Shown: positions 35,495 through 43,675 of the stretch, piece after piece
Layout of the letters: the number at the start of each line of letters is the position of its first letter
Numbering within the stretch: the stretch's first letter is position 1
NCBI RefSeq assembly: GCF_041435495.1
Contig: NZ_CP108644.1
Span: forward strand, 1,612,001 to 1,676,000
Reading direction: 5' to 3'
Length of the DNA: 64,000 bases
From: Streptomyces sp. NBC_01116
GTDB taxonomy: Bacteria; Actinomycetota; Actinomycetes; Streptomycetales; Streptomycetaceae
Program-made: the position numbers and the translations under genes
The notes under the pieces: generated by a model
Databases searched by the model: none
What the model saw: only the letters and a program-made list of their open reading frames with translations
Told to the model about the DNA's origin: nothing

Positions 35495-36186
35495 GCGGCG
35501 ACCCGCTTCCCCTCGACGAGGGTGACGACGCACTCGATGACCTGCTGGAGGGTCAGCTCGGTGGTGTCCACCTCGACCGCGTCGTCCGCCTTGGCGAGCG
35601 GCGAGGTCTTGCGGCCGGAGTCGGCGGCGTCCCGCTTGACGAGGGCCTCACGGGTGGCGGCCAGGTCGGAGCCCTTCACCTCGCCGCTGCGGCGGGCGGC
35701 GCGGGCCTCCGGGGAGGCGGTGAGGAAGATCTTGAGGTCGGCGTCGGGCAGCACGGTGGTGCCGATGTCCCGGCCCTCGACGACGATGCCGCCGGTCGCC
35801 GCCGCGGCGATGGAGCGCTGGAGCTCGGTGATGAGCGTGCGCACCTCGGGGACGGCGCTGACGGCGCTGACCTTGGAGGTGACCTCCTGGGTGCGGATCG
35901 GGCCGGAGGCGTCCTCGCCGTCGACGGTGATCGTCGGGGCGGCGGGGTCGGTGCCGGAGACGATGACCGGCTTGGCGGCGGCGGTCGCGATCTCGGCCGG
36001 GTCGCCGACGTCGATGCCGTTGTTCAGCATCCACCACGTGATGGCCCGGTACTGCGCGCCCGTATCCAGGTAGCTCAGGCCGAGCTTGGCGGCGACGGCC
36101 TTGGACGTGCTCGACTTGCCGGTGCCCGAGGGCCCGTCGATGGCGACGATCACGGAGGAGCGAGCGGTTTCCACGGTGGTGGACAC
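35491..36186 (-). CDS. cmk: Cytidylate kinase
   Basis: The protein is 231 residues. The P-loop is GPSGTGKSS (18-26), the CMP-binding region contains YLDTGAQYRA, and DVGDP, VVEGRDIGTTVLPDAD and the LID-like RR.GE (ARRSGEVKG) follow. It phosphorylates CMP and dCMP. GTG 36186 has its purine-rich motif almost abutting it; GTG 36174 (four codons in) has AGGAAGG at a better distance, so the actual start may be four residues shorter. It leads into the coupled acyltransferase and der genes. Confidence 0.93.
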   Translation of the reverse strand: MSTTVETARSSVIVAIDGPSGTGKSSTSKAVAAKLGLSYLDTGAQYRAITWWMLNNGIDVGDPAEIATAAAKPVIVSGTDPAAPTITVDGEDASGPIRTQEVTSKVSAVSAVPEVRTLITELQRSIAAAATGGIVVEGRDIGTTVLPDADLKIFLTASPEARAARRSGEVKGSDLAATREALVKRDAADSGRKTSPLAKADDAVEVDTTELTLQQVIECVVTLVEGKRVAA

Positions 36187-36331
36187 CTTCCTGGTACACG
36201 GTGCGGGGACGGACGGGCCTGGAGACGGCCTAGTACCAGGTTACCGAGTACCGGGCGGGCCCTTGTACCCCGTACGGGGCAGGCGGGCCACCCGGGCGGG
36301 GGTGGCGCCGCCCCGTCGTACGGGACCGGGC

Positions 36332-37417
36332 TCAGCCGCGGATCGACCAGCCGCGTTCCTGGAGGGCCGCGCCGAGTACCGGGGCGGCGCTGGGCTCGAC
36401 CATGATCTGGACGAGGCCCGCCTGCTGGCCGGTGGCGTGCTCGATGCGGACGTCCTCGATGTTGACCCCGGCCCGGCCCGCGTCGGCGAAGATCGCGGCC
36501 AGCTCGCCCGGCTTGTCGCCGATGAGGACGGCCACGGTCTCGTACGCGGCGGGGGCGGAGCCGTGCTTGCCGGGGACCCGGACGCGGCCGGCGTTGCCGC
36601 GGCGCAGGACGTCCTCGATGGCGTCGGTGCCCGCACGCCGCTTCTCCTCGTCGGCGGAGTGCAGGCCGCGCAGCGCGGTCACGGTCTCCGCCAGGTCGGC
36701 GGCGACCCCGGCGAGGACGTCGGCGACCGGGCCGGGATTGGCGGAGAGGATCTCCACCCACATCCGGGGGTCGGACGCGGCGATCCGGGTGACGTCCCGG
36801 ATGCCCTGGCCGCACAGCCGTACGGCGGTCTCGTCGGCCTCCTCCAGCCGGGCGGCGACCATCGAGGAGATCAGCTGCGGGGTGTGCGAGACGAGGGCCA
36901 CGGCCCGGTCGTGGGCGTCGGCGTCCATGACGACGGGGACGGCCCGGCACAGGGCGACCAGCTCCAGCGCCAGGTTGAGCACCTCGGTGTCGGTGTCCCG
37001 GGTCGGGGTGAGGACCCAGGGACGGCCCTCGAAGAGGTCGGCGGTCGCGGCGAGCGGGCCGGAGCGTTCCTTGCCGGCCATCGGATGCGTACCGATGTAC
37101 GGGGTGAGGTCGAGACCGAGCGCCTCCAGCTCGCGGCGCGGGCCGCCCTTGACGCTGGCGACGTCCAGGTAGCCGCGGGCCGCCCCGTCGCGCATGGCGG
37201 TGGCGAGGACGGCGGCGGTGTGCGCGGGCGGCACGGCGACGATCGCAAGGTCGACGCGGCCTTCCGGCGCCTCGTCGCTGCCGGCGCCGAGCGCGGCCGC
37301 GGTGCGGGCGGAGGCGGGGTCGTGGTCGACGAGGTGCACGTGGACGCCGCGGCCGGCCAGTGCGAGGGCGGCGGAGGTGCCGACGAGCCCGGTTCCGATG
37401 ACGAGGGCGGTTCTCAC
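36332..37417 (-). CDS. tyrA: Prephenate dehydrogenase with ACT domain
   Basis: The protein is 361 residues. An NAD-binding GTGLVGTS motif (8-15) starts the Rossmann fold. THPMAGKERSGP and the ALVSHTPQLIS segment carry expected active-site residues. A C-terminal ACT-like regulatory domain (about 275-361, VAVLIGDKPGELAAIFADAG) suggests feedback by tyrosine. The product converts prephenate to 4-hydroxyphenylpyruvate. The GTG overlaps the aroH stop (GTGA), so the chorismate branch is translationally coupled. 145 nt separate its stop from cmk. Confidence 0.93.
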   Translation of the reverse strand: MRTALVIGTGLVGTSAALALAGRGVHVHLVDHDPASARTAAALGAGSDEAPEGRVDLAIVAVPPAHTAAVLATAMRDGAARGYLDVASVKGGPRRELEALGLDLTPYIGTHPMAGKERSGPLAATADLFEGRPWVLTPTRDTDTEVLNLALELVALCRAVPVVMDADAHDRAVALVSHTPQLISSMVAARLEEADETAVRLCGQGIRDVTRIAASDPRMWVEILSANPGPVADVLAGVAADLAETVTALRGLHSADEEKRRAGTDAIEDVLRRGNAGRVRVPGKHGSAPAAYETVAVLIGDKPGELAAIFADAGRAGVNIEDVRIEHATGQQAGLVQIMVEPSAAPVLGAALQERGWSIRG

Positions 37418-37776
37418 TGGGCGATGTCCTTGCGCAGGGCGGCGGTGGCGCCGAGGTAGACGTGGCTGATCTCGGCGCGCGGGAGGTAGGTCTCGACATG
37501 CACGAGGATACGGACGACCCGGGGCATGGCCCCGTCGATGTCCAGCTCCTGGGCGCAGATCAGGGGGACGTCGACGATCCCGAGGCCGCGCGCGGCGGCG
37601 GCCGGGAAATCGCTGTGCAGGTCGGGGGTGGCGGTGAACCAGATGCTGATCAGGTCGTCGGCGACGAGCTCGTTGCGCTCCAGTACGGCCGTCAGCAGCT
37701 CACCGACCCGCCGGCCCATGTGCCCGGCCTCGTCCTGGTCCAGCTGGACGGCGCCCCGGACCGCTCGTACCGCCAC
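37414..37776 (-). CDS. aroH: AroH-type chorismate mutase
   Basis: The protein is 120 residues, typical of the monofunctional AroH (trimeric alpha/beta barrel) class. Expected motifs are AVRAVRGAVQLDQDEAGHM, ATPDLHSDFPAAAARGLGI, DVPLICAQELDIDGAM and PRVVRILVH. It converts chorismate to prephenate for tyrA. GTG 37776 has GAGGAG six bases upstream. This gene is first of the pair with tyrA. AroH rather than the helical CM fold is inferred from length and motifs. Confidence 0.92.
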   Translation of the reverse strand: MAVRAVRGAVQLDQDEAGHMGRRVGELLTAVLERNELVADDLISIWFTATPDLHSDFPAAAARGLGIVDVPLICAQELDIDGAMPRVVRILVHVETYLPRAEISHVYLGATAALRKDIAQ

Positions 37777-38047
37777 GTCGTGCTCCTCTTGGTCTTCGCT
37801 GTTCGCTCTTCCTCCGTCTCCGGGCCCGGCGCCCTGGGGCGCGGCCGGAGGCTCACCTCAGCCTAGATCGGCGGCGGCGGACGTGATCACGGCGTTCCGT
37901 CCGTGAGACGGGCGGGGCGCAGGGCCGTGCGGGCCCCTGTCGCCACCCGGGCGGGCGCACGGTCCGCCCGGTTGCTTCACCCGGGGGCCCGCCGCCGCCA
38001 CGATGACCGGCACGCACAGCGCCAGGACCGCTACCGAAGGAGAGCCC

Positions 38048-38497
38048 ATGAACGCACGGCGAAGGACGGTGCTGGCCGCGGGCGCGGCGGGCGCCGCCGC
38101 CCTGGCCACCGGCTGCGGATCGTCCGGCGGGGACGGCGGCGGCGACGCGAGCTCCACGCCGACGGCGTCGGACGGCGCCTCGGACGGGGCGTCGCCGGGT
38201 GCTTCGGGCGGAGCGGAGCTGGCCAGGACCGCGGACATCCCGGTCGGCGGCGGCACGGTCTTCCCGGAGCGAAAGGTGGTGGTGACCCAGCCGGAGGAGG
38301 GCGAGTTCAAGGCGTTCTCCGCCGTCTGCACCCATGCGAGCTGCCTCGTCTCGACGGTGAGCGACGGCACGATCGACTGCCCCTGCCACGGCAGCAAGTA
38401 CAGCATCACGGACGCGGCGGTCGAGGCCGGTCCGGCGACCCGGCCGCTGCCCGCCGAGCGGATCACCGTCTCGGGGGGCGTGATCCGGCTGGGCTGA
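38048..38497 (+). CDS. Rieske-type [2Fe-2S] lipoprotein
   Basis: The protein is 149 residues. The N-terminus combines a twin-Arg motif (RRRTVLAAG) with a lipobox-like LATGC, so the protein is probably Tat-exported and lipidated. A low-complexity linker (residues 24-60) leads to a Rieske fold: CTHASC and CPCHGSK supply the two Cys/His pairs. It is an electron-transfer protein outside the membrane. The partner oxidoreductase is not adjacent. GGAG lies six bases before the ATG. Confidence 0.9.
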   Translation: MNARRRTVLAAGAAGAAALATGCGSSGGDGGGDASSTPTASDGASDGASPGASGGAELARTADIPVGGGTVFPERKVVVTQPEEGEFKAFSAVCTHASCLVSTVSDGTIDCPCHGSKYSITDAAVEAGPATRPLPAERITVSGGVIRLG

Positions 38498-38552
38498 GAG
38501 CGGGCCGGAATCTCCGAGGCGCGGCGGCCACCGCGCACGTACGCTCGCGGGC

Positions 38553-39296
38553 ATGATCAACGCCGCCGACGAGGCACTCGTACGCGACCACACGGTCTAC
38601 GCCTGCGTGATGGGCTCGCGCGCGTTCGGGCTGGCCACACAGGACAGCGACACCGACCGGCGCGGTGTGTTCCTCGCGCCCACCCCGCTGTTCTGGCGCT
38701 TCGAGAAGCCGCCGGCGCATGTGGAGGGCCCCGCGCCGGAGCAGTTCTCCTGGGAGCTGGAGCGCTTCTGCGAGCTGGCGCTGCGGGCCAACCCGAACGT
38801 GCTGGAGTGCCTGCACTCCCCGCTGGTGGAGTCCTTGGACGACACGGGCCGGGAGCTGCTGGCGCTGCGCGGGGCGTTCCTGTCGCGGCTCGCGCACGGC
38901 ACGTTCGTCCGCTACGCGCTGGGCCAGCGGAGGAAGCTGGAGGCCGACGTACGGGTCCATGGCGCGCCGCGCTGGAAGCACGCGATGCACCTGCTGCGGC
39001 TGCTGGCGAGCAGCCGTGATCTGCTGCGTACGGGCGAGCTGCGCATCGATGTCGGCGAGGCCCGCGAGGAGCTGCTGGCGGTGCGGCGGGGCGAGGTGTC
39101 CTGGCCGGAGGTGGAGCGCCGGATGAACCGCCTCGCCGAGGAGAACGACGAGGCGGCGGCCCGCTCCCCGCTGCCGCCGGAACCCGACCGGGCGGCCGTG
39201 GAGGACCTCCTCGTCCGGGCCCGGCAGGCCTCGGCCGGGCGCTCTCCGGGCCACTGCGCGCTCACACCGTACGGGGACCGCCCGACGCGGCCGTGA
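38553..39296 (+). CDS. Nucleotidyltransferase-domain protein
   Basis: The protein is 247 residues. The N-terminus shows the pol-beta motif MGSRAFGLATQDSDTDRRG (G-S then D-S-D-x-D), which binds metal and NTP. The rest is helical and lacks a recognised domain. This family has been connected to RNA repair in other bacteria, but I cannot assign a substrate. It overlaps the convergent SRPBCC gene by 35 nt at the 3' end. The ATG is within 55 nt of the Rieske gene, so the two may be co-transcribed. Confidence 0.75.
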   Translation: MINAADEALVRDHTVYACVMGSRAFGLATQDSDTDRRGVFLAPTPLFWRFEKPPAHVEGPAPEQFSWELERFCELALRANPNVLECLHSPLVESLDDTGRELLALRGAFLSRLAHGTFVRYALGQRRKLEADVRVHGAPRWKHAMHLLRLLASSRDLLRTGELRIDVGEAREELLAVRRGEVSWPEVERRMNRLAEENDEAAARSPLPPEPDRAAVEDLLVRARQASAGRSPGHCALTPYGDRPTRP

Positions 39297-39714
39297 GCTC
39301 GGCCAGCTTCTGGAACTCGCCCAGGTCGTAGTTGGCCAGGGCGGAGTCGAGGTTGGTCAGCGCGCCCAGGTGCTCGATGAACCCCTGGGGGTCGTACTCG
39401 ATCTGCAGGGCCACGCGGCTCGACGTGTCGTCGAGGCGGTGGAAGGTGACCACCCCGGCGTGGTGGACCCCCTCGGTGGTCTTCCAGGCGATGCGGTCCT
39501 CGGGGACCACCTCGGTCAGCTCCGCGACGAACCGCTTCTCCGCGCCGGGCAGCGAGAGCTGCCAGGCGAAGCGCCGCTCGTCGATCGGATCGACGCGCTG
39601 GACGTGGCTCAGGAACCTCGGCCACTGGGTGACATCGCTCCACAGGGACCAGGTGACGGCGACGGGCGCCTTGATGTCGACGGTCTCGACGAGTGAGGAG
39701 GACACGGATACCAC
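39262..39714 (-). CDS. SRPBCC-family (polyketide cyclase-like) protein
   Basis: The protein is 150 residues with the START-like helix-grip fold: VETVDIKAPVAVTWSLWSDVTQWPRFLS, VTFHRLDDTSSRVALQIEYDPQG and a C-terminal helix GEFQKLAELTA. It binds a hydrophobic ligand. GTG 39714 was chosen as the outermost start; a GTG three codons later is possible. It overlaps the nucleotidyltransferase gene by 35 nt end to end. No partner gene points to its ligand. Confidence 0.75.
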   Translation of the reverse strand: MVSVSSSLVETVDIKAPVAVTWSLWSDVTQWPRFLSHVQRVDPIDERRFAWQLSLPGAEKRFVAELTEVVPEDRIAWKTTEGVHHAGVVTFHRLDDTSSRVALQIEYDPQGFIEHLGALTNLDSALANYDLGEFQKLAELTAASGGPRTV

Positions 39715-39827
39715 CAGGCCTTCGTTTTACGGGAACAGGTCCGCCCTCTCGTACCCGGTCGTCCTGCGCTCACTCAGGGCGGGTCCCGTCGGCGTGACGA
39801 TGGCTCGCACCCGCCGGCCGGTACGGC

Positions 39828-40853
39828 TCAGGCGTCCCAGAGCGCGGCGAGGGAGAGCAGATCGCTGCGGTACTCGATGCGCTCCGACCAGTCCTTGGGC
39901 CAGGCCGCCGCACCCAGGTGCGCCCCGGCGAGCGCTCCGGTCAGGCAGGCGATCGAGTCGGAGTCGCCCCGGGTGCAGGCGGCCCGGCGCAGGGCGGTGA
40001 CGGGCTCCTCGGGGAACAGCAGGAAGCAGTGCAGCGCGGTGGCGAGGGCCTCCTCGGCGATCCAGCCGTCCCCGGTCCGCTCGCAGGGGTCGGTCTCCGG
40101 TGACGGGTCGCGCAGTGCGTCCTGGACGCTTCCCAGCGCGGTCAGGCACTCGTCCCAGCCGCGCTGGATGTACGCCTGCGGGGTGGTGTCGCCCGCGTGG
40201 CGCCAGAGGTCGCCGAGCCAGCGGGTGTGGTAGCGGCCCCGGTTCTCGTAGGCATAGCTGCGCAGCTGCCCGATCAGGCCGAGGGGCTCGGCGCCCTGGG
40301 CGAGCAGGAACACCGCGCGGGCCAGCAGGTCGGAGGCGGTGAGCGCGGTGGGGTGGCCGTGGGTGAGGGCGGCCTGGAGCTGGGCGGCCCCGGCGCGCTG
40401 TTCCTCGCTGAGACCGGGGACCAGGCCGACGGGGGCGACCCGCATGTTGGCGCCGCAGCCCTTGGAGTGCGTCTGGCTGGCCTCCTGCCAGATCCGGGTG
40501 TGTTCGAGCAGACGGCAGGCGGTGAGGCAGGTGTTGCCCGGGGCGCGGTTGTTGTCCGGCGCGTGGTACCAGGCGACGAACTCCCTGGTGACCGGGTCCA
40601 CCATCCGTTCGGGGGTGAGCAGTCCGCTGTCCATGGCGGTACGGATGCCCCGGCCCAGAGCGATCGTCATCTGGGTGTCGTCGGAGACGACGGCCGGCGT
40701 CAGGAGGGGAAGCTGCCGCCAGGGGCCGAACTTGGCGAGGATGGCGGGCACGTCGTTGAACTCGGTGGGGAAGCCCAGCGCGTCGCCGAGCGCGAGCCCG
40801 GTCAGCACACCGGTGGCGGCCTGCTTGGTGAGGGGCGGGGTGGTGATGGTCAT
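39828..40853 (-). CDS. ADP-ribosylglycohydrolase family protein
   Basis: The protein is 341 residues with the all-helical DraG/ARH fold. Metal-binding acids appear in LGDALGFPTEF, VVSDDTQMTIALGRGI and the C-terminal TRGDSDSIACLTGALAGAHLG. It should remove ADP-ribose from modified targets or cleave ADP-ribosyl compounds. Its ATG overlaps the nrtR stop (ATGA). It closes the pnuC-nadR-nrtR operon, so its product recycles ADP-ribose linked to NAD turnover. The substrate (protein, DNA or small molecule) is unknown. Confidence 0.88.
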   Translation of the reverse strand: MTITTPPLTKQAATGVLTGLALGDALGFPTEFNDVPAILAKFGPWRQLPLLTPAVVSDDTQMTIALGRGIRTAMDSGLLTPERMVDPVTREFVAWYHAPDNNRAPGNTCLTACRLLEHTRIWQEASQTHSKGCGANMRVAPVGLVPGLSEEQRAGAAQLQAALTHGHPTALTASDLLARAVFLLAQGAEPLGLIGQLRSYAYENRGRYHTRWLGDLWRHAGDTTPQAYIQRGWDECLTALGSVQDALRDPSPETDPCERTGDGWIAEEALATALHCFLLFPEEPVTALRRAACTRGDSDSIACLTGALAGAHLGAAAWPKDWSERIEYRSDLLSLAALWDA

Positions 40854-41626
40854 CTGTCTCGTCCTTCCGGTGCGGAGTACGACGGGTCTGCGGGGGCGTC
40901 CGGTCGTGGCGGGCGCAGGAGCGGCGGGTGCAGGGCGGTGGCGTCGCCCGCCCGGTAGAGGGCGGCCGGTTTGCCCCGGCCGCCGGTGCGGCGCGGCGGG
41001 CCCTCGACGGCCCGGACGAAGCCGGGTGCGTTGAGGACCTTGCGCCGGAAGTTCGGGCGGTCGAGCTCGACGCCCCAGACGGTCTCGTAGACCTGCCGGA
41101 GCTCGCCGAGGGTGAACTCGGCGGGGCAGAACGCGGTGGCCAGGCAGCTGTATTCGAGCTTGGCGCCGATCCGGTCGTGGGCGTCGGCGAGGATCCGGTC
41201 GTGGTCGAAGGCCAGCGGTCCGGTGGAGCCCGTGTCCCACCACCGGGCGCTCGCCGCGTCGCCGCCGCCGCGAGGTTCGGGCAGGTCCGGCAGGAGTGCC
41301 GCGTACGCCACGGAGACGACCCGCATCCTCGGGTCGCGGTCGGGGGCGGTGTAGGTGCGCAGCTGTTCGAGGTGGAGGGCGCCGACGGTGCCGTGGCCGA
41401 GACCGGTCTCCTCGGCGAGTTCGCGGCGGGCGGCGTCCTCGGCGGACTCGCGGGGCAGCAGGAAGCCGCCGGGCAGCGCCCACCGGCCCCGGAAGGGCTC
41501 CTGGCCGCGTTCGACGAGCAGCACGTGCAGCCGGGCCTCGCGGACGGTGAAGACCGCGAGGTCGACGGTGACGGCGAACGGGGCGAAGGCGTGCGGGTCG
41601 TAGCCCTCGGGGGCGGGGGTGCTCAT
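40850..41626 (-). CDS. nrtR: NrtR-type Nudix regulator of NAD metabolism
   Basis: The protein is 258 residues. An N-terminal Nudix domain has an intact Nudix box, G-x5-E-x7-REL-x-EE-x-GL (GFLLPRESAEDAARRELAEE and on). A C-terminal winged-helix extension (FTLGELRQVYETVWGVELDR, then FRRKVLNAPGFV) is the hallmark of NrtR, whose Nudix domain senses ADP-ribose. An intact box is noteworthy because many NrtR proteins have lost it, so this one may still hydrolyse. It is coupled to nadR (ATGA) and follows pnuC. Target operator: the dyad at 43378. Confidence 0.85.
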   Translation of the reverse strand: MSTPAPEGYDPHAFAPFAVTVDLAVFTVREARLHVLLVERGQEPFRGRWALPGGFLLPRESAEDAARRELAEETGLGHGTVGALHLEQLRTYTAPDRDPRMRVVSVAYAALLPDLPEPRGGGDAASARWWDTGSTGPLAFDHDRILADAHDRIGAKLEYSCLATAFCPAEFTLGELRQVYETVWGVELDRPNFRRKVLNAPGFVRAVEGPPRRTGGRGKPAALYRAGDATALHPPLLRPPRPDAPADPSYSAPEGRDR

Positions 41627-42702
41627 CGCTTCTCCGGGAGGGGTGCGGCGAAGTCCCAGCCGGTGGCGAGGAGTTCGTCGACGGCGGCGACCGCGGCGGC
41701 GAGCCGCGCCTCGGGCGGGCCGGTGATCTCGATGAACCGTCTTCCCGTGCGGGTGAGTTCGGCGCGGAAGCGGTCGGTCATCCAGGGTCGCAGCTCCTCG
41801 CCGTCGCGCAGTCCGTCGTCCTCGAAGGGGACGCCCTCGTGGTCGGTGAGCAGCCACAGGTGGTGGGCGGTCCGGTCCGCGATCTCCTCGGCGAGCGGGT
41901 TGCGTCCGCCGATGTACCGCTCGTGCCAGACGGTGGTGGCGAAGGAGTCCGTGTCGCAGAAGAGCACCGGGGACCCGACGCGGGCGGCGGCCTCCTCCCG
42001 GTCGTTCTGGGCCCGTGCGATGAGCGGGAAGTCGTCGGTGGTGAAGGTGACGTCCTCCCAGGCGGCCCCGGGCCACCGCCGGCGCAGGGCGGCGAGCTTG
42101 TCCTCGCTGTACTCGCGGCCGTACTCGGCGACGTACCCGGTGCGCGCCCACACCCCGCCGCGTGCCCGGTAGTGGGCGGCGAGCGCCCGCGCGAGGGTGG
42201 TGGTGCCGGTGGACTCCGCGCCGAGGACGACGACCCGGCGGGCGAGGGCGGCCCGCACGGGCGGCCGGAGGAAGTCCCAGCAGTCGGCCGGGGACCGGCG
42301 CACGGCGGTGCCGGAGACCGGGAAGAGGGTGCGGCCCCGGTCGACGAGGACGGAGGCCGCGCCGAAGCGGCGGCCCAGCTCCTCCCCGTACGCCTCCGAG
42401 GTGAAGACGGCGTCGACCCGCTCGGGCACGGCCGCGGTGAAGACCGCCATGTGCGCGTCCCAGACGGCCGGGTCGGCCACGTCCATGTGCGTGTCGTCGA
42501 CCGCGCCCACCACCGTGACGTCCGGGTGGACCTCGCGCATCCAGGCGACCCGGTCGGCGAGCGGGACGGACTCCACGGAGGCGGCGCAGACCAGCACGGT
42601 CAGCCGTTCGCAGCGGTCCCGGGCGGTCTCGACGAGGTGGTGGTGGCCGGCGTGGGGCGGGTAGAACTTGCCGAGGACCAGGCCGTGTCCGTAGCGCTTC
42701 AC
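41623..42702 (-). CDS. nadR: NadR-like NMN adenylyltransferase / ribosylnicotinamide kinase
   Basis: The protein is 359 residues. The nucleotidyltransferase part has GKFYPPHAGHHHL (G-x-F-x-P-x-H-x-G-H) and VSGTAVRRSP (the ISGTxxR motif). The kinase part starts near residue 170 with LGAESTGTTTLARALA in place of the usual GxxxxGKT/S, so the Walker A Lys is Thr. Later are EYGREYSE and CDTDSFATTVWHERY. It should make NMN from nicotinamide riboside and NAD from NMN. GTG 42702 lies 4 nt inside the pnuC stop region (GTGA), so the pair is coupled. The missing Lys makes kinase activity uncertain. Confidence 0.9.
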   Translation of the reverse strand: MKRYGHGLVLGKFYPPHAGHHHLVETARDRCERLTVLVCAASVESVPLADRVAWMREVHPDVTVVGAVDDTHMDVADPAVWDAHMAVFTAAVPERVDAVFTSEAYGEELGRRFGAASVLVDRGRTLFPVSGTAVRRSPADCWDFLRPPVRAALARRVVVLGAESTGTTTLARALAAHYRARGGVWARTGYVAEYGREYSEDKLAALRRRWPGAAWEDVTFTTDDFPLIARAQNDREEAAARVGSPVLFCDTDSFATTVWHERYIGGRNPLAEEIADRTAHHLWLLTDHEGVPFEDDGLRDGEELRPWMTDRFRAELTRTGRRFIEITGPPEARLAAAVAAVDELLATGWDFAAPLPEKR

Positions 42703-43361
42703 GCGGCGGCCACCTCCGCGGGGCGTGTGGTGCGGGTGCGGGCGGTCAGGTCGCGGTGCCAGGCGCGCAGGCCGACGAGGCAGAGCGCGAGGAACCCGGC
42801 GTACAGCAGCGAGGTCGGATACAGCCCCTTGTGGGCGTACAGCGGGATGTAGATCACGTCGGCGGCGATCCACAGCCACCAGGACTCCAGCCGCTTCCGG
42901 CACTGCCCGTACGTCGCCATCAGCGACAGGGACGTCGTGGCCGCGTCCCAGAACGGGACGGTGGAGTCGGTGGCCCGGGACAGCAGCAGGGTGATCCCGA
43001 GGGTCCCCACCACCCCCGCCGCGAGCAGCCACGTCCATTCGGTGCGGGTCGTTCTGCGCACCGGCAGGACCGAGGAGCCTGGTCCACCCCCGTGGGTCCA
43101 GGTCCACCAGCCGTACGCGGCGAGGGCGATGAAGACGATCTGGAGGCCGGCGTCGGCGTACAGACCGGCCTGGGTGAACAGCAGGATGAAGAAGAGGTTG
43201 TTGGCGATGCCGATCGGCCAGTTGGCGAGGTGCTGGCGGGCCACGAGCCAGACGCACAGCGCCCCGCTTCCGAAGCCCAGCACCTCGGTCCAGCTGACCG
43301 GGGTGTCCAGGACCGTCACCAGGGGCTGTCGCAGGGGATCGAGTACGTCCGCGAGGCTCAC
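42699..43361 (-). CDS. pnuC: PnuC nicotinamide riboside transporter
   Basis: The protein is 220 residues with seven hydrophobic segments. Recognisable features are NWPIGIANNLFFILLF, AAYGWWTW, WDAATTSLSLMATYGQCRKRLESWWLW and YIPLYAHKGLYPTSLLYAGFL. It imports nicotinamide riboside, which NadR would trap as NMN. The GTG has GGAGG seven bases upstream. The gene leads the operon behind an NrtR-like dyad. A longer frame (to 43613) reaches into the upstream hairpin and lacks support. Confidence 0.92.
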   Translation of the reverse strand: MSLADVLDPLRQPLVTVLDTPVSWTEVLGFGSGALCVWLVARQHLANWPIGIANNLFFILLFTQAGLYADAGLQIVFIALAAYGWWTWTHGGGPGSSVLPVRRTTRTEWTWLLAAGVVGTLGITLLLSRATDSTVPFWDAATTSLSLMATYGQCRKRLESWWLWIAADVIYIPLYAHKGLYPTSLLYAGFLALCLVGLRAWHRDLTARTRTTRPAEVAAA

Positions 43362-43377
43362 GCCCGCCTCCTTCTTA

Positions 43378-43394
43378 ATAGTCACTCTGACTAT
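43378..43394 (-). promoter_or_regulatory. NrtR operator candidate over the pnuC promoter
   Basis: ATAGTCA-CTC-TGACTAT is a perfect 7+3+7 dyad 17 nt before GTG 43361. On the minus strand it overlaps TATAGT, a plausible -10. Actinobacterial NrtR boxes as I recall them carry the same AGTC/GACT half-sites. Confidence 0.75.
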
Positions 43395-43415
43395 AAAGGG
43401 TGGACGGGAACGGCA

Positions 43416-43472
43416 GAAGGCCCGCGGCCGGTTCTGTTCGAACTTTCCGAACAGAACCGGCCGCGGGCCTTC
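43416..43472. terminator. 25-bp stem terminator between the MITE and pnuC
   Basis: Two 25-nt arms (left begins GAAGGCCCGCGG) pair exactly around the loop AACTTTC. It is the likely terminator of rluB transcripts that read through the MITE-like element, and insulates the pnuC promoter. Confidence 0.85.
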
Positions 43473-43494
43473 GTACGTCTGGTGCGGAGAGGGC

Positions 43495-43675
43495 CTAGGG
43501 CGTGTTTCGAAAGTCCCGCCTGCTCGGCGACGCCTGGCACGCACGCTCGCCGCGTTGTCGGGATCACCCCGATACATCCAGTATCGGGGCGACCCTCCGC
43601 CTTGCGATCGCACGCACCAGACGCCGCCGAGCCCGCCCTCCGGGCGGACGGCGCTACTTTCGAAACACGCCCTAG
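43495..43675. mobile_element. 181-bp MITE-like element with 20-bp terminal inverted repeats
   Basis: The left end (43495-43514) and right end (43656-43675) are exact 20-nt inverted repeats starting CTAGGGCGTG. The interior contains no coding frame with proper bias and has its own internal hairpin (CCCCGATAC...GTATCGGGG at about 43567-43590). The CTAG ends may reflect target duplication. I have seen this consensus as a dispersed Streptomyces repeat, from memory. The right end provides the rluB stop codon. Confidence 0.7.

Noticed and set aside
33150..35525. 791-codon + strand frame opposite der and the acyltransferase
   Set aside because: Antisense shadow; der and plsC-like motifs are on the minus strand.
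36187..36331. GTACC-containing gap checked for a tRNA
   Set aside because: No acceptor-stem pairing or T-loop consensus (GGTTCGAATCC-like) present; none found elsewhere in the window either.
43362..43613. N-terminal extension of pnuC into the hairpin
   Set aside because: The strong ribosome-binding site at GTG 43361 and the operator/terminator upstream argue against it.
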